The notes under the pieces were generated by a model that saw nothing but the letters and a program-made list of their open reading frames with translations, searched no databases and was not told the origin of the DNA. From JAUIIK01 sp963709995 (GTDB taxonomy: Bacteria; Chloroflexota; Chloroflexia; Thermomicrobiales; CFX8): a stretch of 64,000 nucleotides of DNA. Location of the stretch: the NCBI GenBank assembly GCA_963709995.1, contig CAVPYN010000010.1, positions 62,001 to 126,000 on the forward strand. The letters are read 5' to 3'. A program made the position numbers and the translations under genes. Positions within the stretch are counted from its first letter, which is position 1, and the number at the start of each line of letters is the position of its first letter. Shown here one piece after another: positions 45,967 to 54,591 of this stretch.

Positions 45967-46914
45967 TTAACCCAGAGCACCGCTACGAAACGCCTCGCGC
46001 AACTCCGGAATCACATTGCGAGCGACATGGTCGGCGGCTTCATTCGGCCCATCGTAGGGTAAGTTGAAGAGAAACGAGCGCACCCCGACCGCGACGTACG
46101 CAGCCACGTGGGCGCGGAAATCACGTTCGACGTCTTCAATGGGCCGGTCTTCCCAGACAACGACCGGAGCGTTGGGATTGCTGGACGGCGCGAAGTAGGC
46201 GGAAATCGAACGTCGAATCTCCGAAGGATCGCGGCCAAACTCCTCGCAATGACGCGCCACCTCCTCAGCGAGAGCCGGGATCGCTTGCGGTGGCTGCCCG
46301 GAATCCCAGTAGTCGGCATAGCGAGCGACGCGCTTGAGCATTCGTTTGCCACTTGAACCGATCATCACCGGGATGTGGCCATTGACCGGCTTGGGTTCGA
46401 AGGGCGCGTCAACGATCTGATAGTGCTCGCCCTCAAAGGTTGTTCGCGCCTGCGTCTCGAAGAGGTGGTTGATCTCCATCGCTTCGGTGAACATATCAAC
46501 CCGGGCTCCTGGAGACGGAAACGGAAGTCCGTGCGCAACATGTTCCTGCTCCTCCCACGCCGCGCCCACGCCAAGGATGAGCCGCCCATTCGAGATGTGG
46601 TCGACAGTCACGGCTTGGTTGAAGAGCACCGCCGGGTAGCGGTGGGTGATGCCGGTGACCAGCGTCCCCAGCTTCAGTCGCTGCGTCTGGACAGCCAAAG
46701 CCGCCAGCAACGTCCAACCCTCCAGCGTTTCGCCATCGTTCGTTGGCCGCAGCGACCAGAAGTGGTCGAAGACCCAGGCGCTATCCCAGCCTGTTTCCTC
46801 TGCCCATTGCCACTGCCGCTGGATCGTCTCCCAGCTACGCCAATGCTGACCAGTCACGATGCCGAAGTCCAGCTCGTCCGGCGACGGCATGACGATCGAT
46901 CGATCGATTTCCAT
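45967..46914 (-). CDS. LLM-class (F420-dependent type) oxidoreductase
   Basis: A 315-residue luciferase-like monooxygenase-fold enzyme: FGIVTGQHWRSWETIQRQWQWAEETGWDSAWVFDHFW, GTLVTGITHRYPAVLFNQAVTVDHISNGRLILGVGAAWEEQEH, VMIGSSGKRMLKRVARYADYWD, and a C-terminal GVRSFLFNLPYDGPNE. The GxGAxWxExEH segment is typical of F420-dependent members, so the cofactor is probably F420 or FMN. ATG 46914 has GCAGG upstream. Confidence 0.88.
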   Translation of the reverse strand: MEIDRSIVMPSPDELDFGIVTGQHWRSWETIQRQWQWAEETGWDSAWVFDHFWSLRPTNDGETLEGWTLLAALAVQTQRLKLGTLVTGITHRYPAVLFNQAVTVDHISNGRLILGVGAAWEEQEHVAHGLPFPSPGARVDMFTEAMEINHLFETQARTTFEGEHYQIVDAPFEPKPVNGHIPVMIGSSGKRMLKRVARYADYWDSGQPPQAIPALAEEVARHCEEFGRDPSEIRRSISAYFAPSSNPNAPVVVWEDRPIEDVERDFRAHVAAYVAVGVRSFLFNLPYDGPNEAADHVARNVIPELREAFRSGALG

Positions 46915-47032
46915 GAAGACCTGCTTTCCTGATTTGCCCCAAAACCGAAACCTTCAGCTTCTTCTCGCCTTCGGCAGGGACGTTGTTATAGTAGCCAAGG
47001 ATAACGGGGAACATGAAAGGCACGACACGCGT

Positions 47033-48421
47033 ATGGACCGGCAAGCGTTTCTGGAACAGTTCGCACGTGGTGTCGGTCAGATAGATGCCGAGTTCTCTCG
47101 TTGGGAGCCAGTGGAACCCGATCAAACGGTCTGCGTACCGGTGGATCGCATCAATGCCGTGATCGACGAGCTTGCAGGTCGCCTGGAAGCGGACTATCCG
47201 TACTTTCACCCACGGTACGCCGGCCAGATGCTCAAGCCTCCTCACCAGGTTGCGATGCTGGCGTATGCCCTGACAATGTTCGTCAATCCCAACAACCACG
47301 CCCTGGATGGCGGCCTGGCAACATCACAAATGGAGAAAGAGGTCATCCCGCTGCTGGCGGGAATGTTCGGGTATCCGGACCCGCACCTTGGCCACCTGAC
47401 TTCGAGCGGGACAATCGCCAACCTGGAAGCGCTCTGGATTGCGCGCTGCATCAACCCCGACAGAGCGCTCGCGGTTAGCGACCAGGCCCACTACACGCAT
47501 GCCCGGGCGGCGGAGCTCCTGCGGATGGATATCCGAACCATCCGCAGCGACAGCGACGGGCGCATCGATCTCGAAGACCTGGGACGGTTGCTGGAAACTG
47601 GAGAAATAGGCACGGTCGTTGCGACTGCGGGATCGACCGGGCTCGGGGCGGTCGATCCAGTCCACAAGATTCGAGCAATGACAGCCGGCGCTGGCGTCCG
47701 GTTGCATGTGGATGCCGCTTACGGCGGGTTCTTCAGCCTGCTAGCCCGTTCGGAGCGGCCAGCGATCGACCCCGAACCTTTCCTGGCGATTGCCGAATCG
47801 GACAGTGTGGTCGTCGACCCGCACAAACACGGCCTTCAGCCTTATGGTTGCGGGGCGGTGATCTTCCGGGATCCGGCGGTTGGCGCCTACTACCAGCATG
47901 ACTCGCCCTACACCTACTTCACATCCGACGAACTCCACCTGGGCGAGATCAGCCTGGAGTGTTCCCGTGCTGGCGCGGCGGCGGCGGCGCTCTGGGCCAC
48001 GCTCCAGTGTTTTCCGCTTGAGCCTGATCGCGGTTTCGGCCCGATCCTCGGCCGCACTCGCCAGGCCGCATTGGACTGGGCACAGTTGCTGCGCGACCAT
48101 CCGAGATTCAGATTGACTGTCGAACCCGACCTCGACATCGTCAGCTTCTTCGCCCTGCCGACAGGGTCCACCACGCCCACTGCCAGCGCGATTTCGGCGC
48201 TAACTCGACAGATCTTCAACGGAACTGAACACGATCCCCAGGAACCGGCCTATCTCGCAACGCTGCACGTACACCAGGATCAGATCGGTCCCCGGCACAC
48301 GGACATCATCTGGGACCAGCCAACCGTCGAGGTATTGCGCTGTGTGGTGATGAAGCCCGAGCATGTGGACTGGATACCGCGCATCCAGGCTGCCATCGAA
48401 CGGCATATTGGCAAGGAATAG
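47033..48421 (+). CDS. PLP-dependent group II decarboxylase family protein
   Basis: About 462 residues. LTSSGTIANLEALWIAR is the cofactor phosphate-binding/stacking region, AVSDQAHYTHARAAELL follows, RLHVDAAYGGFF carries the Asp contacting pyridine N, and VVVDPHKHGLQPYGCGAVIF contains the Schiff-base Lys. Members decarboxylate aromatic or acidic amino acids; some act as lyases or tyrosine/aspartate decarboxylases. The frame is open from 46859 but the family N-terminus fits ATG 47033. Divergent from the LLM pair. Confidence 0.88.
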   Translation: MDRQAFLEQFARGVGQIDAEFSRWEPVEPDQTVCVPVDRINAVIDELAGRLEADYPYFHPRYAGQMLKPPHQVAMLAYALTMFVNPNNHALDGGLATSQMEKEVIPLLAGMFGYPDPHLGHLTSSGTIANLEALWIARCINPDRALAVSDQAHYTHARAAELLRMDIRTIRSDSDGRIDLEDLGRLLETGEIGTVVATAGSTGLGAVDPVHKIRAMTAGAGVRLHVDAAYGGFFSLLARSERPAIDPEPFLAIAESDSVVVDPHKHGLQPYGCGAVIFRDPAVGAYYQHDSPYTYFTSDELHLGEISLECSRAGAAAAALWATLQCFPLEPDRGFGPILGRTRQAALDWAQLLRDHPRFRLTVEPDLDIVSFFALPTGSTTPTASAISALTRQIFNGTEHDPQEPAYLATLHVHQDQIGPRHTDIIWDQPTVEVLRCVVMKPEHVDWIPRIQAAIERHIGKE

Positions 48422-48425
48422 CACC

Positions 48426-49043
48426 ATGGACGACTATCGGCAAATCGGGCGAATCGTCCGGCTCCAGATCCAGCGCAAGAGCCTCAAACAGACGCTCGAA
48501 CCGAAACCTGGTAGCGCTCGCTCGCCGGAGCGCTACTACGACCCGGTGCCGATTCTCGCGGGCGAGCAACTCTGGATCGCCGAGTCGGTGGCGGCGATGC
48601 CCCGGGGCGATGAGGTCGTGATGGACGTCCATTGCGCCGCCCACCCCAACTCGCGCAACCGCGGGAGTGGCAACATGTTTTCCATCGGATTTACTTCGCA
48701 TTATGACAAAATGCGCGAGGAGTTTGGAGAGCACCTCTCGGACGGCATCGCGGGAGAAAACCTGCTCGTTGAGACGATGGAGTCGTTCGAGGTCGAGGAT
48801 CTTTCGGACGGGCTCGTGGTCCGTGGACTCGACGGCGCGGAAGTCGAGTTCGGCGAGGTCGCCGTCGCGGCACCCTGCGTCGAATTCAGCCGGTTTTGCC
48901 TTGCCAACCCCTACGCCGATCCGGGACCAACAAGCGAAGCGCTGCGGTTCCTCGACGGGGGCACGCGCGGCTTCTACGCCTGGATCGCCACGGGCCTTCC
49001 AGCAATGCTCCGCACCGGCGACGTCCTGCTCTTGAAGGGATAG
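48426..49043 (+). CDS. MOSC-like domain protein
   Basis: About 205 residues, 4 nt after the decarboxylase stop, so co-translated. FSIGFTSHYDKMREEFGEHLSDGIAGENLLVETMESF resembles the MOSC core (G-x-x-G-E-N), with RIVRLQIQRKSLKQ at the N-terminus as expected; the usual conserved Cys falls in APCVEFSRFCL. MOSC domains bind molybdenum cofactor or carry sulfur from PLP-dependent desulfurases. A PLP enzyme as operon neighbour is compatible, though not of the desulfurase type. Confidence 0.6.
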   Translation: MDDYRQIGRIVRLQIQRKSLKQTLEPKPGSARSPERYYDPVPILAGEQLWIAESVAAMPRGDEVVMDVHCAAHPNSRNRGSGNMFSIGFTSHYDKMREEFGEHLSDGIAGENLLVETMESFEVEDLSDGLVVRGLDGAEVEFGEVAVAAPCVEFSRFCLANPYADPGPTSEALRFLDGGTRGFYAWIATGLPAMLRTGDVLLLKG

Positions 49044-49107
49044 GCTGCTTCGGTTCGGGTGAGTTGGGATATGTCGCTAGCGAACCCCTATTGATGACGA
49101 ACTCACC

Positions 49108-49704
49108 TCAGTCCGGAACGACGCCTAGAGCTTCCATAAAGCCAAGCTTTATCGCGACTGGATCATCCCGTTGAGGGCTCATACCCCGGCTGGAATCGAT
49201 CTTGGTAACGATCGTGTGTGGTCCCGGCGCATCGAGTGCGAAGCGCAGTGCGCGCTCGAATTCGTCGCTATCCGCCGGCATCGTGGAGCTTTCGATGCCG
49301 CAGCCTAGCGCGACCGTGGCCAGATTGCAGGTCGTCGCGGTCGAGAGCGCCTGCCCTCCGGTAATCTGCCACTGTTCGTTGTCCCAGATGACGAGCGTCA
49401 AGTTGGGAGGGGCCTGCATGCCGATCGTCGCCAGCGCGCTCATGTTGAGCAGCACCGAACCCTCGCCCTCCATCACCACGACCGGGCGGTCGGGTTGAGC
49501 CAGCGCCAGGCCGAGGCCGATCGAAATCGCCTGCCCCATGCTGCCAAGCATGTAGAAGTTCAGCTTCCGTTCTCCGGCTATGCCGCGAAGGTCGAAGGTT
49601 GCATTGCCGATACCGGAGACGAGGATCGTGTCCTCATCAACCAGATCGACGATCTTGCGGGTAAGGTCGCCACGCGCCGGGCGCGCATTCGCGGGGCTAT
49701 TCAC
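49108..49704 (-). CDS. TPP-dependent decarboxylase, C-terminal (beta) subunit
   Basis: A 198-residue TPP-binding subunit: FYMLGSMGQAISIGLGLALAQPDRPVVVMEGEGSVLLNMSALATIG contains the TPP/Mg motif (G-E-G-S then N), and LTLVIWDNEQWQITGGQ follows. It matches the beta subunit of sulfopyruvate decarboxylase (ComE) or phosphonopyruvate decarboxylase. It overlaps the alpha-subunit gene by 8 nt. The usual GDGS is GEGS here. Confidence 0.85.
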   Translation of the reverse strand: MNSPANARPARGDLTRKIVDLVDEDTILVSGIGNATFDLRGIAGERKLNFYMLGSMGQAISIGLGLALAQPDRPVVVMEGEGSVLLNMSALATIGMQAPPNLTLVIWDNEQWQITGGQALSTATTCNLATVALGCGIESSTMPADSDEFERALRFALDAPGPHTIVTKIDSSRGMSPQRDDPVAIKLGFMEALGVVPD

Positions 49705-50221
49705 CGGCTTTGCCTCCGGAGAGCTGCGTTTCGATTGTCAGAAGGACCGGGCGACGGCTGATGTAGGCGTGTCGAATTGCTTGAGTTGCAATAAAAGGGA
49801 CGTCTGCTTCGTGAGTCATCGAGAAGTTCTGCATTCCCAGCAACTCCGCCGACGATGGAGCGGACTTACCCCAGGCAACCTGGACGACATTGTGCTCCAA
49901 AAAGCCCCCGCGAGCGCTCATGATGATCGGAAACGGAATCTGATAGGGCATCGCCAGCGAACCTAGCGAGTTGAGAATATTGCCGAACCCCGAAGACTGG
50001 AGTAGCAACGCGCCCCTCGTGCCGCCGAGATAGGCGCCGGTCAGCAGACCCACGCCTTCTTCCTCACGGGTAAGTGTGACGACCCGCATGCCTGGATCAA
50101 ACTCCAGGGTGCGGATGATCGGTGCCAGCACGGTATCGGCGACATGACAGACGATCTGGATATCGTTCTCTTTCAACGCCGCGACGATTGAATTGCGCCA
50201 GTTTTCCGATGCAGTGCTCAC
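49697..50221 (-). CDS. TPP-dependent decarboxylase, N-terminal (alpha) subunit
   Basis: About 174 residues of the PYR domain: ENDIQIVCHVADTVLAPIIRTLE, VVTLTREEEGVGLLTGAYLGGTRGALLLQSSGFGNILNSL contains the catalytic Glu for TPP activation (REEEGVG), followed by ARGGFLEHNVVQVAWGK. Layout is that of ComD. GTG 50221 or 50224 is the likely start; the open frame upstream to 50380 has no family similarity. Splitting of the enzyme on two genes is normal for this group. Confidence 0.83.
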   Translation of the reverse strand: MSTASENWRNSIVAALKENDIQIVCHVADTVLAPIIRTLEFDPGMRVVTLTREEEGVGLLTGAYLGGTRGALLLQSSGFGNILNSLGSLAMPYQIPFPIIMSARGGFLEHNVVQVAWGKSAPSSAELLGMQNFSMTHEADVPFIATQAIRHAYISRRPVLLTIETQLSGGKAGE

Positions 50222-50371
50222 CACTTGACCATCTCTGCGAGTACGATAGACGCGGCGATATCCTAGCATGATGCCGGGCGACGCCGTCGGTGGTAACTGC
50301 GGGGCGCGCCCGCGATTCGTGAAATACTGGTTGCAGGCTATCCAGCGCGGCTGCGAGGGAACAACAACAGA

Positions 50372-50923
50372 TTGGCGCAATTCAAGACAATGTCCATCAG
50401 CTTACCGCAGCGCGGATCACGGCTTGCCTGGGTTCTCGGACGGGGCAATGTCGAGTCCGACCGGGAAAACTTCTTCGTCTGGCAGGAACGTGTGCTGGAC
50501 ATGCTGCTCGCCTGGGGAATCGGCAATGTTGCTGGCGGCGCATTGCTCACGACACGCAAATCCTCAGTAACAAAAGCGATCGGCGTGCAGGCGATTGCCT
50601 GGGGCGCGGTCGACAGCGCGGTAGCCCTCTATGCAGGCTGTATCGCCCGCCGCCACGCCACATCAGCGCGATCCGGCATGTACGGCGCCCGGCATGTGCA
50701 GCAGCGCGCGCGTCGCTTCGAACACTTACTGGCCGTCCAGACCGGCGCTGACATCCTCTACGTGACGCTGGGCGCGGTCTTTGCGTCTCGCACGCGCTCA
50801 CCCTGGCTCAAAGGCACGGCGATAGGCGTCATGATCCAGGGCACGGCGCTGCTGCTCTACGATGCTGCGCTGGCAGTGCGGCTGCTCACGCGCCCGGAAC
50901 TTCGAGTCAGAGAAGATGTATGA
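50372..50923 (+). CDS. Membrane protein of unknown function
   Basis: A 183-residue protein with about four hydrophobic segments: MLLAWGIGNVAGGALL, IGVQAIAWGAVDSAVALYAG, LLAVQTGADILYVTLGAVFA and IGVMIQGTALLLYDAALAVRLL. The start may be TTG 50372 with GAGGGA upstream or ATG 50390 without a site. It overlaps the methyltransferase start by 4 nt. I do not recognise the family. Confidence 0.7.
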   Translation: MAQFKTMSISLPQRGSRLAWVLGRGNVESDRENFFVWQERVLDMLLAWGIGNVAGGALLTTRKSSVTKAIGVQAIAWGAVDSAVALYAGCIARRHATSARSGMYGARHVQQRARRFEHLLAVQTGADILYVTLGAVFASRTRSPWLKGTAIGVMIQGTALLLYDAALAVRLLTRPELRVREDV

Positions 50924-51735
50924 CTAAGTCAGGCGGCAGTCGCGAGTGGAACGCCGTTGACTATCACCGGTTAGCGAATCCTCACGTCACCTGGGGACGA
51001 AGCGTGCTGGCGCGTATGCCACTGGATGGCAACGAAACGGTCCTCGATGCGGGGTGCGGCACCGGCAGACTCACCGCCGATCTCCTCGAATTCCTGCCCC
51101 ATGGACAGGTCATTGCCGTGGATCTGTCCGCGAACATGCTCCAGGAGGCGCAACGCCACCTCGATCCGGTTGCTGGCGGCCGGGTCAGATACCTGCGGGC
51201 AGACGTGCAGAACCTCGAGATTGATGAACCGGTTGACGCGATCTTCAGCACCGCCGCTCTCCACTGGGTGCTAGACCATGAGCGCATGTTCCGGCACTTC
51301 CATGCCTGCCTGAAACCGGGTGGATGGCTAGTCGCCCAATGCGGCGGCGGGCCGAATATCGCCAGCGTGATCGAGCGAGCAAAAACCCTGATGACCTCGT
51401 CTGAGTACCAGGGTTTCTTCGCTGGTTGGGACGGCCCATGGGAGTTCGCAAGTGATGTGACGACTGCCCAGCGGCTCGAATCGGCTGGTTTCGTCGCCAT
51501 CACAACTAGCCTCGAAGAGTCGCCGGTGTTGCTCAACGGCTATGCGGAATATCGGGACTACCTGGAAACGGTTGTTTTCGGAACTCATCTTGCCCGCATC
51601 CCGGGCTCGAATCTACGCCAGCAGTTCGTGGACCTCCTGGCAAAACAGGCCGCGATGGACGATCCACCGTTCAACCTTGACTACTGGAGGTTGAATATCC
51701 AGGCTCGGCGCCCACCCTGCACTCTCGAGGGATGA
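50920..51735 (+). CDS. Class I SAM-dependent methyltransferase
   Basis: A 271-residue Rossmann-fold methyltransferase: VLDAGCGTGRLTADLLEFLP is motif I, VIAVDLSANMLQEAQRHL motif II, VRYLRADVQNLEIDEPVDAIFSTAALHWVLDHERMFRHFHACLKPGGWLVAQCGG motifs post-II and III. The HWV-x-D-H segment resembles trans-aconitate 2-methyltransferase and related enzymes. ATGA coupling to the upstream membrane protein suggests a shared role, possibly lipid-related. Substrate unknown. Confidence 0.85.
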   Translation: MTKSGGSREWNAVDYHRLANPHVTWGRSVLARMPLDGNETVLDAGCGTGRLTADLLEFLPHGQVIAVDLSANMLQEAQRHLDPVAGGRVRYLRADVQNLEIDEPVDAIFSTAALHWVLDHERMFRHFHACLKPGGWLVAQCGGGPNIASVIERAKTLMTSSEYQGFFAGWDGPWEFASDVTTAQRLESAGFVAITTSLEESPVLLNGYAEYRDYLETVVFGTHLARIPGSNLRQQFVDLLAKQAAMDDPPFNLDYWRLNIQARRPPCTLEG

Positions 51736-51876
51736 TCCGGCGACTTGCATCGAGCCACCAGGAGCCAGGCCCCAGGATCTTTTCGTCGTCGTAACGTCGG
51801 TCGGGGGTTGCGACAACCCGGAGGGTCGCCGACAATCGACAGAACAACTTCATAGAGTAGTGGACGGAGCAGGGAT

Positions 51877-52548
51877 ATGGCCAAGATCATACCGAGCGAT
51901 AGCGAAATCCAGAGGAACGTCCTCGACGAAATCGATTGGGATCCGGAAGTCGAAGCTCCAGATGTAGGAGTCGAAGTTGACGATGGCGTCATAACTCTCA
52001 CTGGGACTGTCGCCAATCACGCCATCAAAGTGGCCGCCGAACGCGCTTCACAGCGAGTCCACGGCGTGAGAGCCGTCGCGAACGATATTGTGGTTCGCAC
52101 CGTTGGCGAAGGTGAACGCACTGATACGGACATCGCGCTGGCAATTGCCGACCGGTTCGAATGGTCAGAAGTCATCCCGGAAGAACAGATCCAGATCACC
52201 GTCGATGATGGAGTAGTCACCCTGCGCGGAACCGTTGGGTGGCGATATGAGTCCAGCGAGGCCGAGCTCCTCGTTCGGAAAGCACGCGGGGTCACTGAGG
52301 TCATCAACGAAATCGCGGTTATTCCGCCGCCAGCTTCAGACGAAGCCGCCATCGCGGAAGAAATCGAGCGCGCGTTCCGCCGCCACGCCGAACTGGATGC
52401 CCAGCACATCGACATTGAGCTTGTGGGTTCGATAGTGATTTTGCGCGGCGCCGTAAGTTCATGGGCGGAGCGTGAGGAAGCCGAGCACGTCGCCTGGCGC
52501 TCGCCTGGGATCACCCAGGTCAAGAACGAACTCCGCATCGAGCCGTAG
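51877..52548 (+). CDS. Triple BON-domain protein
   Basis: A 223-residue protein with three BON domains (roughly residues 8-75, 80-150, 155-222). Each has the V-x-V-x-D-G-V-I-T-L-x-G-x-V core (VDDGVITLTGTVANH, VDDGVVTLRGTVGWR, LVGSIVILRGAVSSW) and a hydrophobic I-N-E-I/L end (VKNELRIEP). No signal peptide or membrane anchor, so probably cytoplasmic or released. BON proteins are linked to osmotic and envelope stress and bind phospholipid surfaces. Confidence 0.9.
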   Translation: MAKIIPSDSEIQRNVLDEIDWDPEVEAPDVGVEVDDGVITLTGTVANHAIKVAAERASQRVHGVRAVANDIVVRTVGEGERTDTDIALAIADRFEWSEVIPEEQIQITVDDGVVTLRGTVGWRYESSEAELLVRKARGVTEVINEIAVIPPPASDEAAIAEEIERAFRRHAELDAQHIDIELVGSIVILRGAVSSWAEREEAEHVAWRSPGITQVKNELRIEP

Positions 52549-52570
52549 CGTCCGGACGCGGATACTGGAA

Positions 52571-52759
52571 GTGCTAGCTGAACGATACCGGGGCGAGCGC
52601 GGTTTACGGTACTGGCAACAGGCGCTCAAAGAGTCCCGCTGGCTCTTCGTCGTCGAACCAATCGAGATCACGAGCTGGCGCGGCGCATGGGCTCAACGCT
52701 ACCGCCACTACGATTGGGAAGGTTGTGTCATCGATCCGACGTTTCCAGGTTCGCGTTAG
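52571..52759 (+). CDS. Possible small protein of 62 residues
   Basis: GTG 52571 starts a frame reading LAERYRGERGLRYWQQALKE and ending DWEGCVIDPTFPGSR at TAG 52759, converging on the M29 gene by 4 nt. Amino acid composition is protein-like, but there is no good ribosome-binding site and no recognised family. May be a remnant. Confidence 0.25.
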   Translation: MLAERYRGERGLRYWQQALKESRWLFVVEPIEITSWRGAWAQRYRHYDWEGCVIDPTFPGSR

Positions 52760-53862
52760 AAGACAAACTTCCCATCCTTGACGAAGATCTCGCCATCGAC
52801 CGTCACGGTGCCACCCTCGCGGATGTCGGCGATCATATCCCAGTGGATCGCGCTCTGGTTCTTGCTTCCGGTTTCCGGATAGCCCGCCCCCAGCGCGAGA
52901 TGAATGGTTCCACCGATCTTCTCATCAAAGAGAATGTTGCGAGTAAAGCGCTCGATCCCGAAGTTCGTGCCGAAGGCGAATTCACCGATCCGCCGGGCGC
53001 CATCGTCGCTCTGCAACATCTCGTTTAGATACTCCTCGTTGCGCGCTGCGGTCGCCCGGACAACGCTGCCTCCTTCAAACCAGAGTCGCACATCTTCAAC
53101 CTCGCGCCCGGCGATAATTGCCGGGAAGCTATATCGGATCGTACCTTCAGCCGAGCTCTCGACCGGCGCGGTGAATATCTCGCCATCGGGAAAATTCTTC
53201 GTGCCGTCGGCGTTGATCCAGACCCGGCCCTCGATGTTGAGATGAAGATCCGTATCCGGACCAACAATGTGGACTTCTCTTTTTCCCTCAAGCCAGTCAA
53301 TCAGTCGCTGTTGCCAGGCAGATGCGCGTTTCCATTCGGCAATCGGATCGCTTTCGGGATCATGAACGAAACAGGCTCGATAGACGAAGTCCTCGAAATC
53401 TCGCAACGACATACCCGCATCCTGGGCATGGGCGTCAGTCGGGAACAACGTCACACACCAGTTCAACTCTCCAGCTGCTGACCGCTCCAGAAAGCGACCG
53501 GTCAGCTCTCGACGCGCTTCGGCCGCCTTGCGCTGCCGCGCAGGATCGACACCGGATAGCCGGCGAGTGTTCGGCTCGGAGATGATTGAAATCGTGGCAT
53601 CAGCGTCTTCGGTCACCGCACGCTGGACCGGATTGATGTACGCCAGCTGTTCGTCACTCCCGAGCGTAAACAGCAATTCGTCAGTTCCAGGGAGCGAGAG
53701 CAACGGCATCGGGAACGCTGCCCTGGCGAGCGTCCGTTCGTGGAGCGCCAGGATCAGCGGGGACGCGAGAGAAGTTCCCTGAATCGCGACGAGCTGCCCA
53801 GGCTGGATCGCCAGGGAATACTCGACGAGAACCTGTGCAAGCCGATCGATGCGTGGATCCAT
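52756..53862 (-). CDS. M29 family aminopeptidase
   Basis: A 368-residue thermophilic-type aminopeptidase: MDPRIDRLAQVLVEYSLAIQPGQLVAIQG at the N-terminus; metal ligands visible as the Glu of DGEIFTAPVESS, the Glu of RIGEFAFGTNFGI, the Tyr/His segment of IHLALGAGYP, and HWDMIADIREGGTVTVDGE near the end. The two-cobalt/zinc exopeptidase is cytoplasmic. GGAGG precedes the ATG 53862. Convergent with the small frame at 52571. Confidence 0.92.
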   Translation of the reverse strand: MDPRIDRLAQVLVEYSLAIQPGQLVAIQGTSLASPLILALHERTLARAAFPMPLLSLPGTDELLFTLGSDEQLAYINPVQRAVTEDADATISIISEPNTRRLSGVDPARQRKAAEARRELTGRFLERSAAGELNWCVTLFPTDAHAQDAGMSLRDFEDFVYRACFVHDPESDPIAEWKRASAWQQRLIDWLEGKREVHIVGPDTDLHLNIEGRVWINADGTKNFPDGEIFTAPVESSAEGTIRYSFPAIIAGREVEDVRLWFEGGSVVRATAARNEEYLNEMLQSDDGARRIGEFAFGTNFGIERFTRNILFDEKIGGTIHLALGAGYPETGSKNQSAIHWDMIADIREGGTVTVDGEIFVKDGKFVF

Positions 53863-53926
53863 TCGAACCTCCTACATTCGAGATCAGACTGATCGGTTCA
53901 CCCGTAAAAGCCTTGGATAGACTCCG

Positions 53927-54496
53927 CTAATTGCTCACCACCCGGCTAACCCAGAACCCACCAGCAATCGAGAGTCCGATCGAATCGAGCCCGTCGTCAG
54001 AAGCAACGAGCTTCCGGTATGGCGCTGAGGACTCGTTCTCCTCAGACACATTGTCGGCAACGATAATAGCGCCGGGCCGGACCTTTTCCCGGATCGCGCG
54101 CAGGTAATCTGGATACTGGGGCTTATCGGCATCGATGAAGATGAGATCGAATGGACCGCCGATGGCCTGGAGGGATTCCAGCGCTGGTCCCTCCACAATA
54201 GTGACCCGTTCAGACAGCACTGCTCGCTTAAGGTTGTCGTTCGCCAGCCGAACTTTGCGCGCCTCGACCTCCAGGGTCACAAGATGGCCGCCAGTGCTGG
54301 ACAGGGCGCGCGCCATCCAGATCGTCGATACAGCGTTCGAGGTCCCGATCTCGAGCACTCGTTGGGCGTTCTTCAGACCGATGAGCCAGGCGAGCAACGC
54401 GCCACCCTCACGACCCACATTCCACATGCCGCCTTCATTGCGGCCGAATGCGTACAATTCCTCGAGGAGAAGATCAATGTCTGTGCCGGACGTCAT
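53927..54496 (-). CDS. O-methyltransferase family 3 (CCoAOMT-type)
   Basis: A 189-residue SAM-dependent O-methyltransferase: NVGREGGALLAWLIGLKNAQRVLEIGTSNAVSTIWMARALS (motif I), GHLVTLEVEARKVRLANDNL, FDLIFIDADKPQYPDYLRAI with the metal-binding Asp, GAIIVADNVSEE with the next metal ligands. These act on catechols or related phenolics and need a divalent cation. ATG 54496. Confidence 0.88.
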   Translation of the reverse strand: MTSGTDIDLLLEELYAFGRNEGGMWNVGREGGALLAWLIGLKNAQRVLEIGTSNAVSTIWMARALSSTGGHLVTLEVEARKVRLANDNLKRAVLSERVTIVEGPALESLQAIGGPFDLIFIDADKPQYPDYLRAIREKVRPGAIIVADNVSEENESSAPYRKLVASDDGLDSIGLSIAGGFWVSRVVSN

Positions 54497-54591
54497 AGTT
54501 CCTATTCCTTTTCGGCATCGATGTCACTGGGAGACTGTCTTCGCCAACAGGATACCCCGGCGAGGGACGGTAAGACGGAGGGACGTAGACG

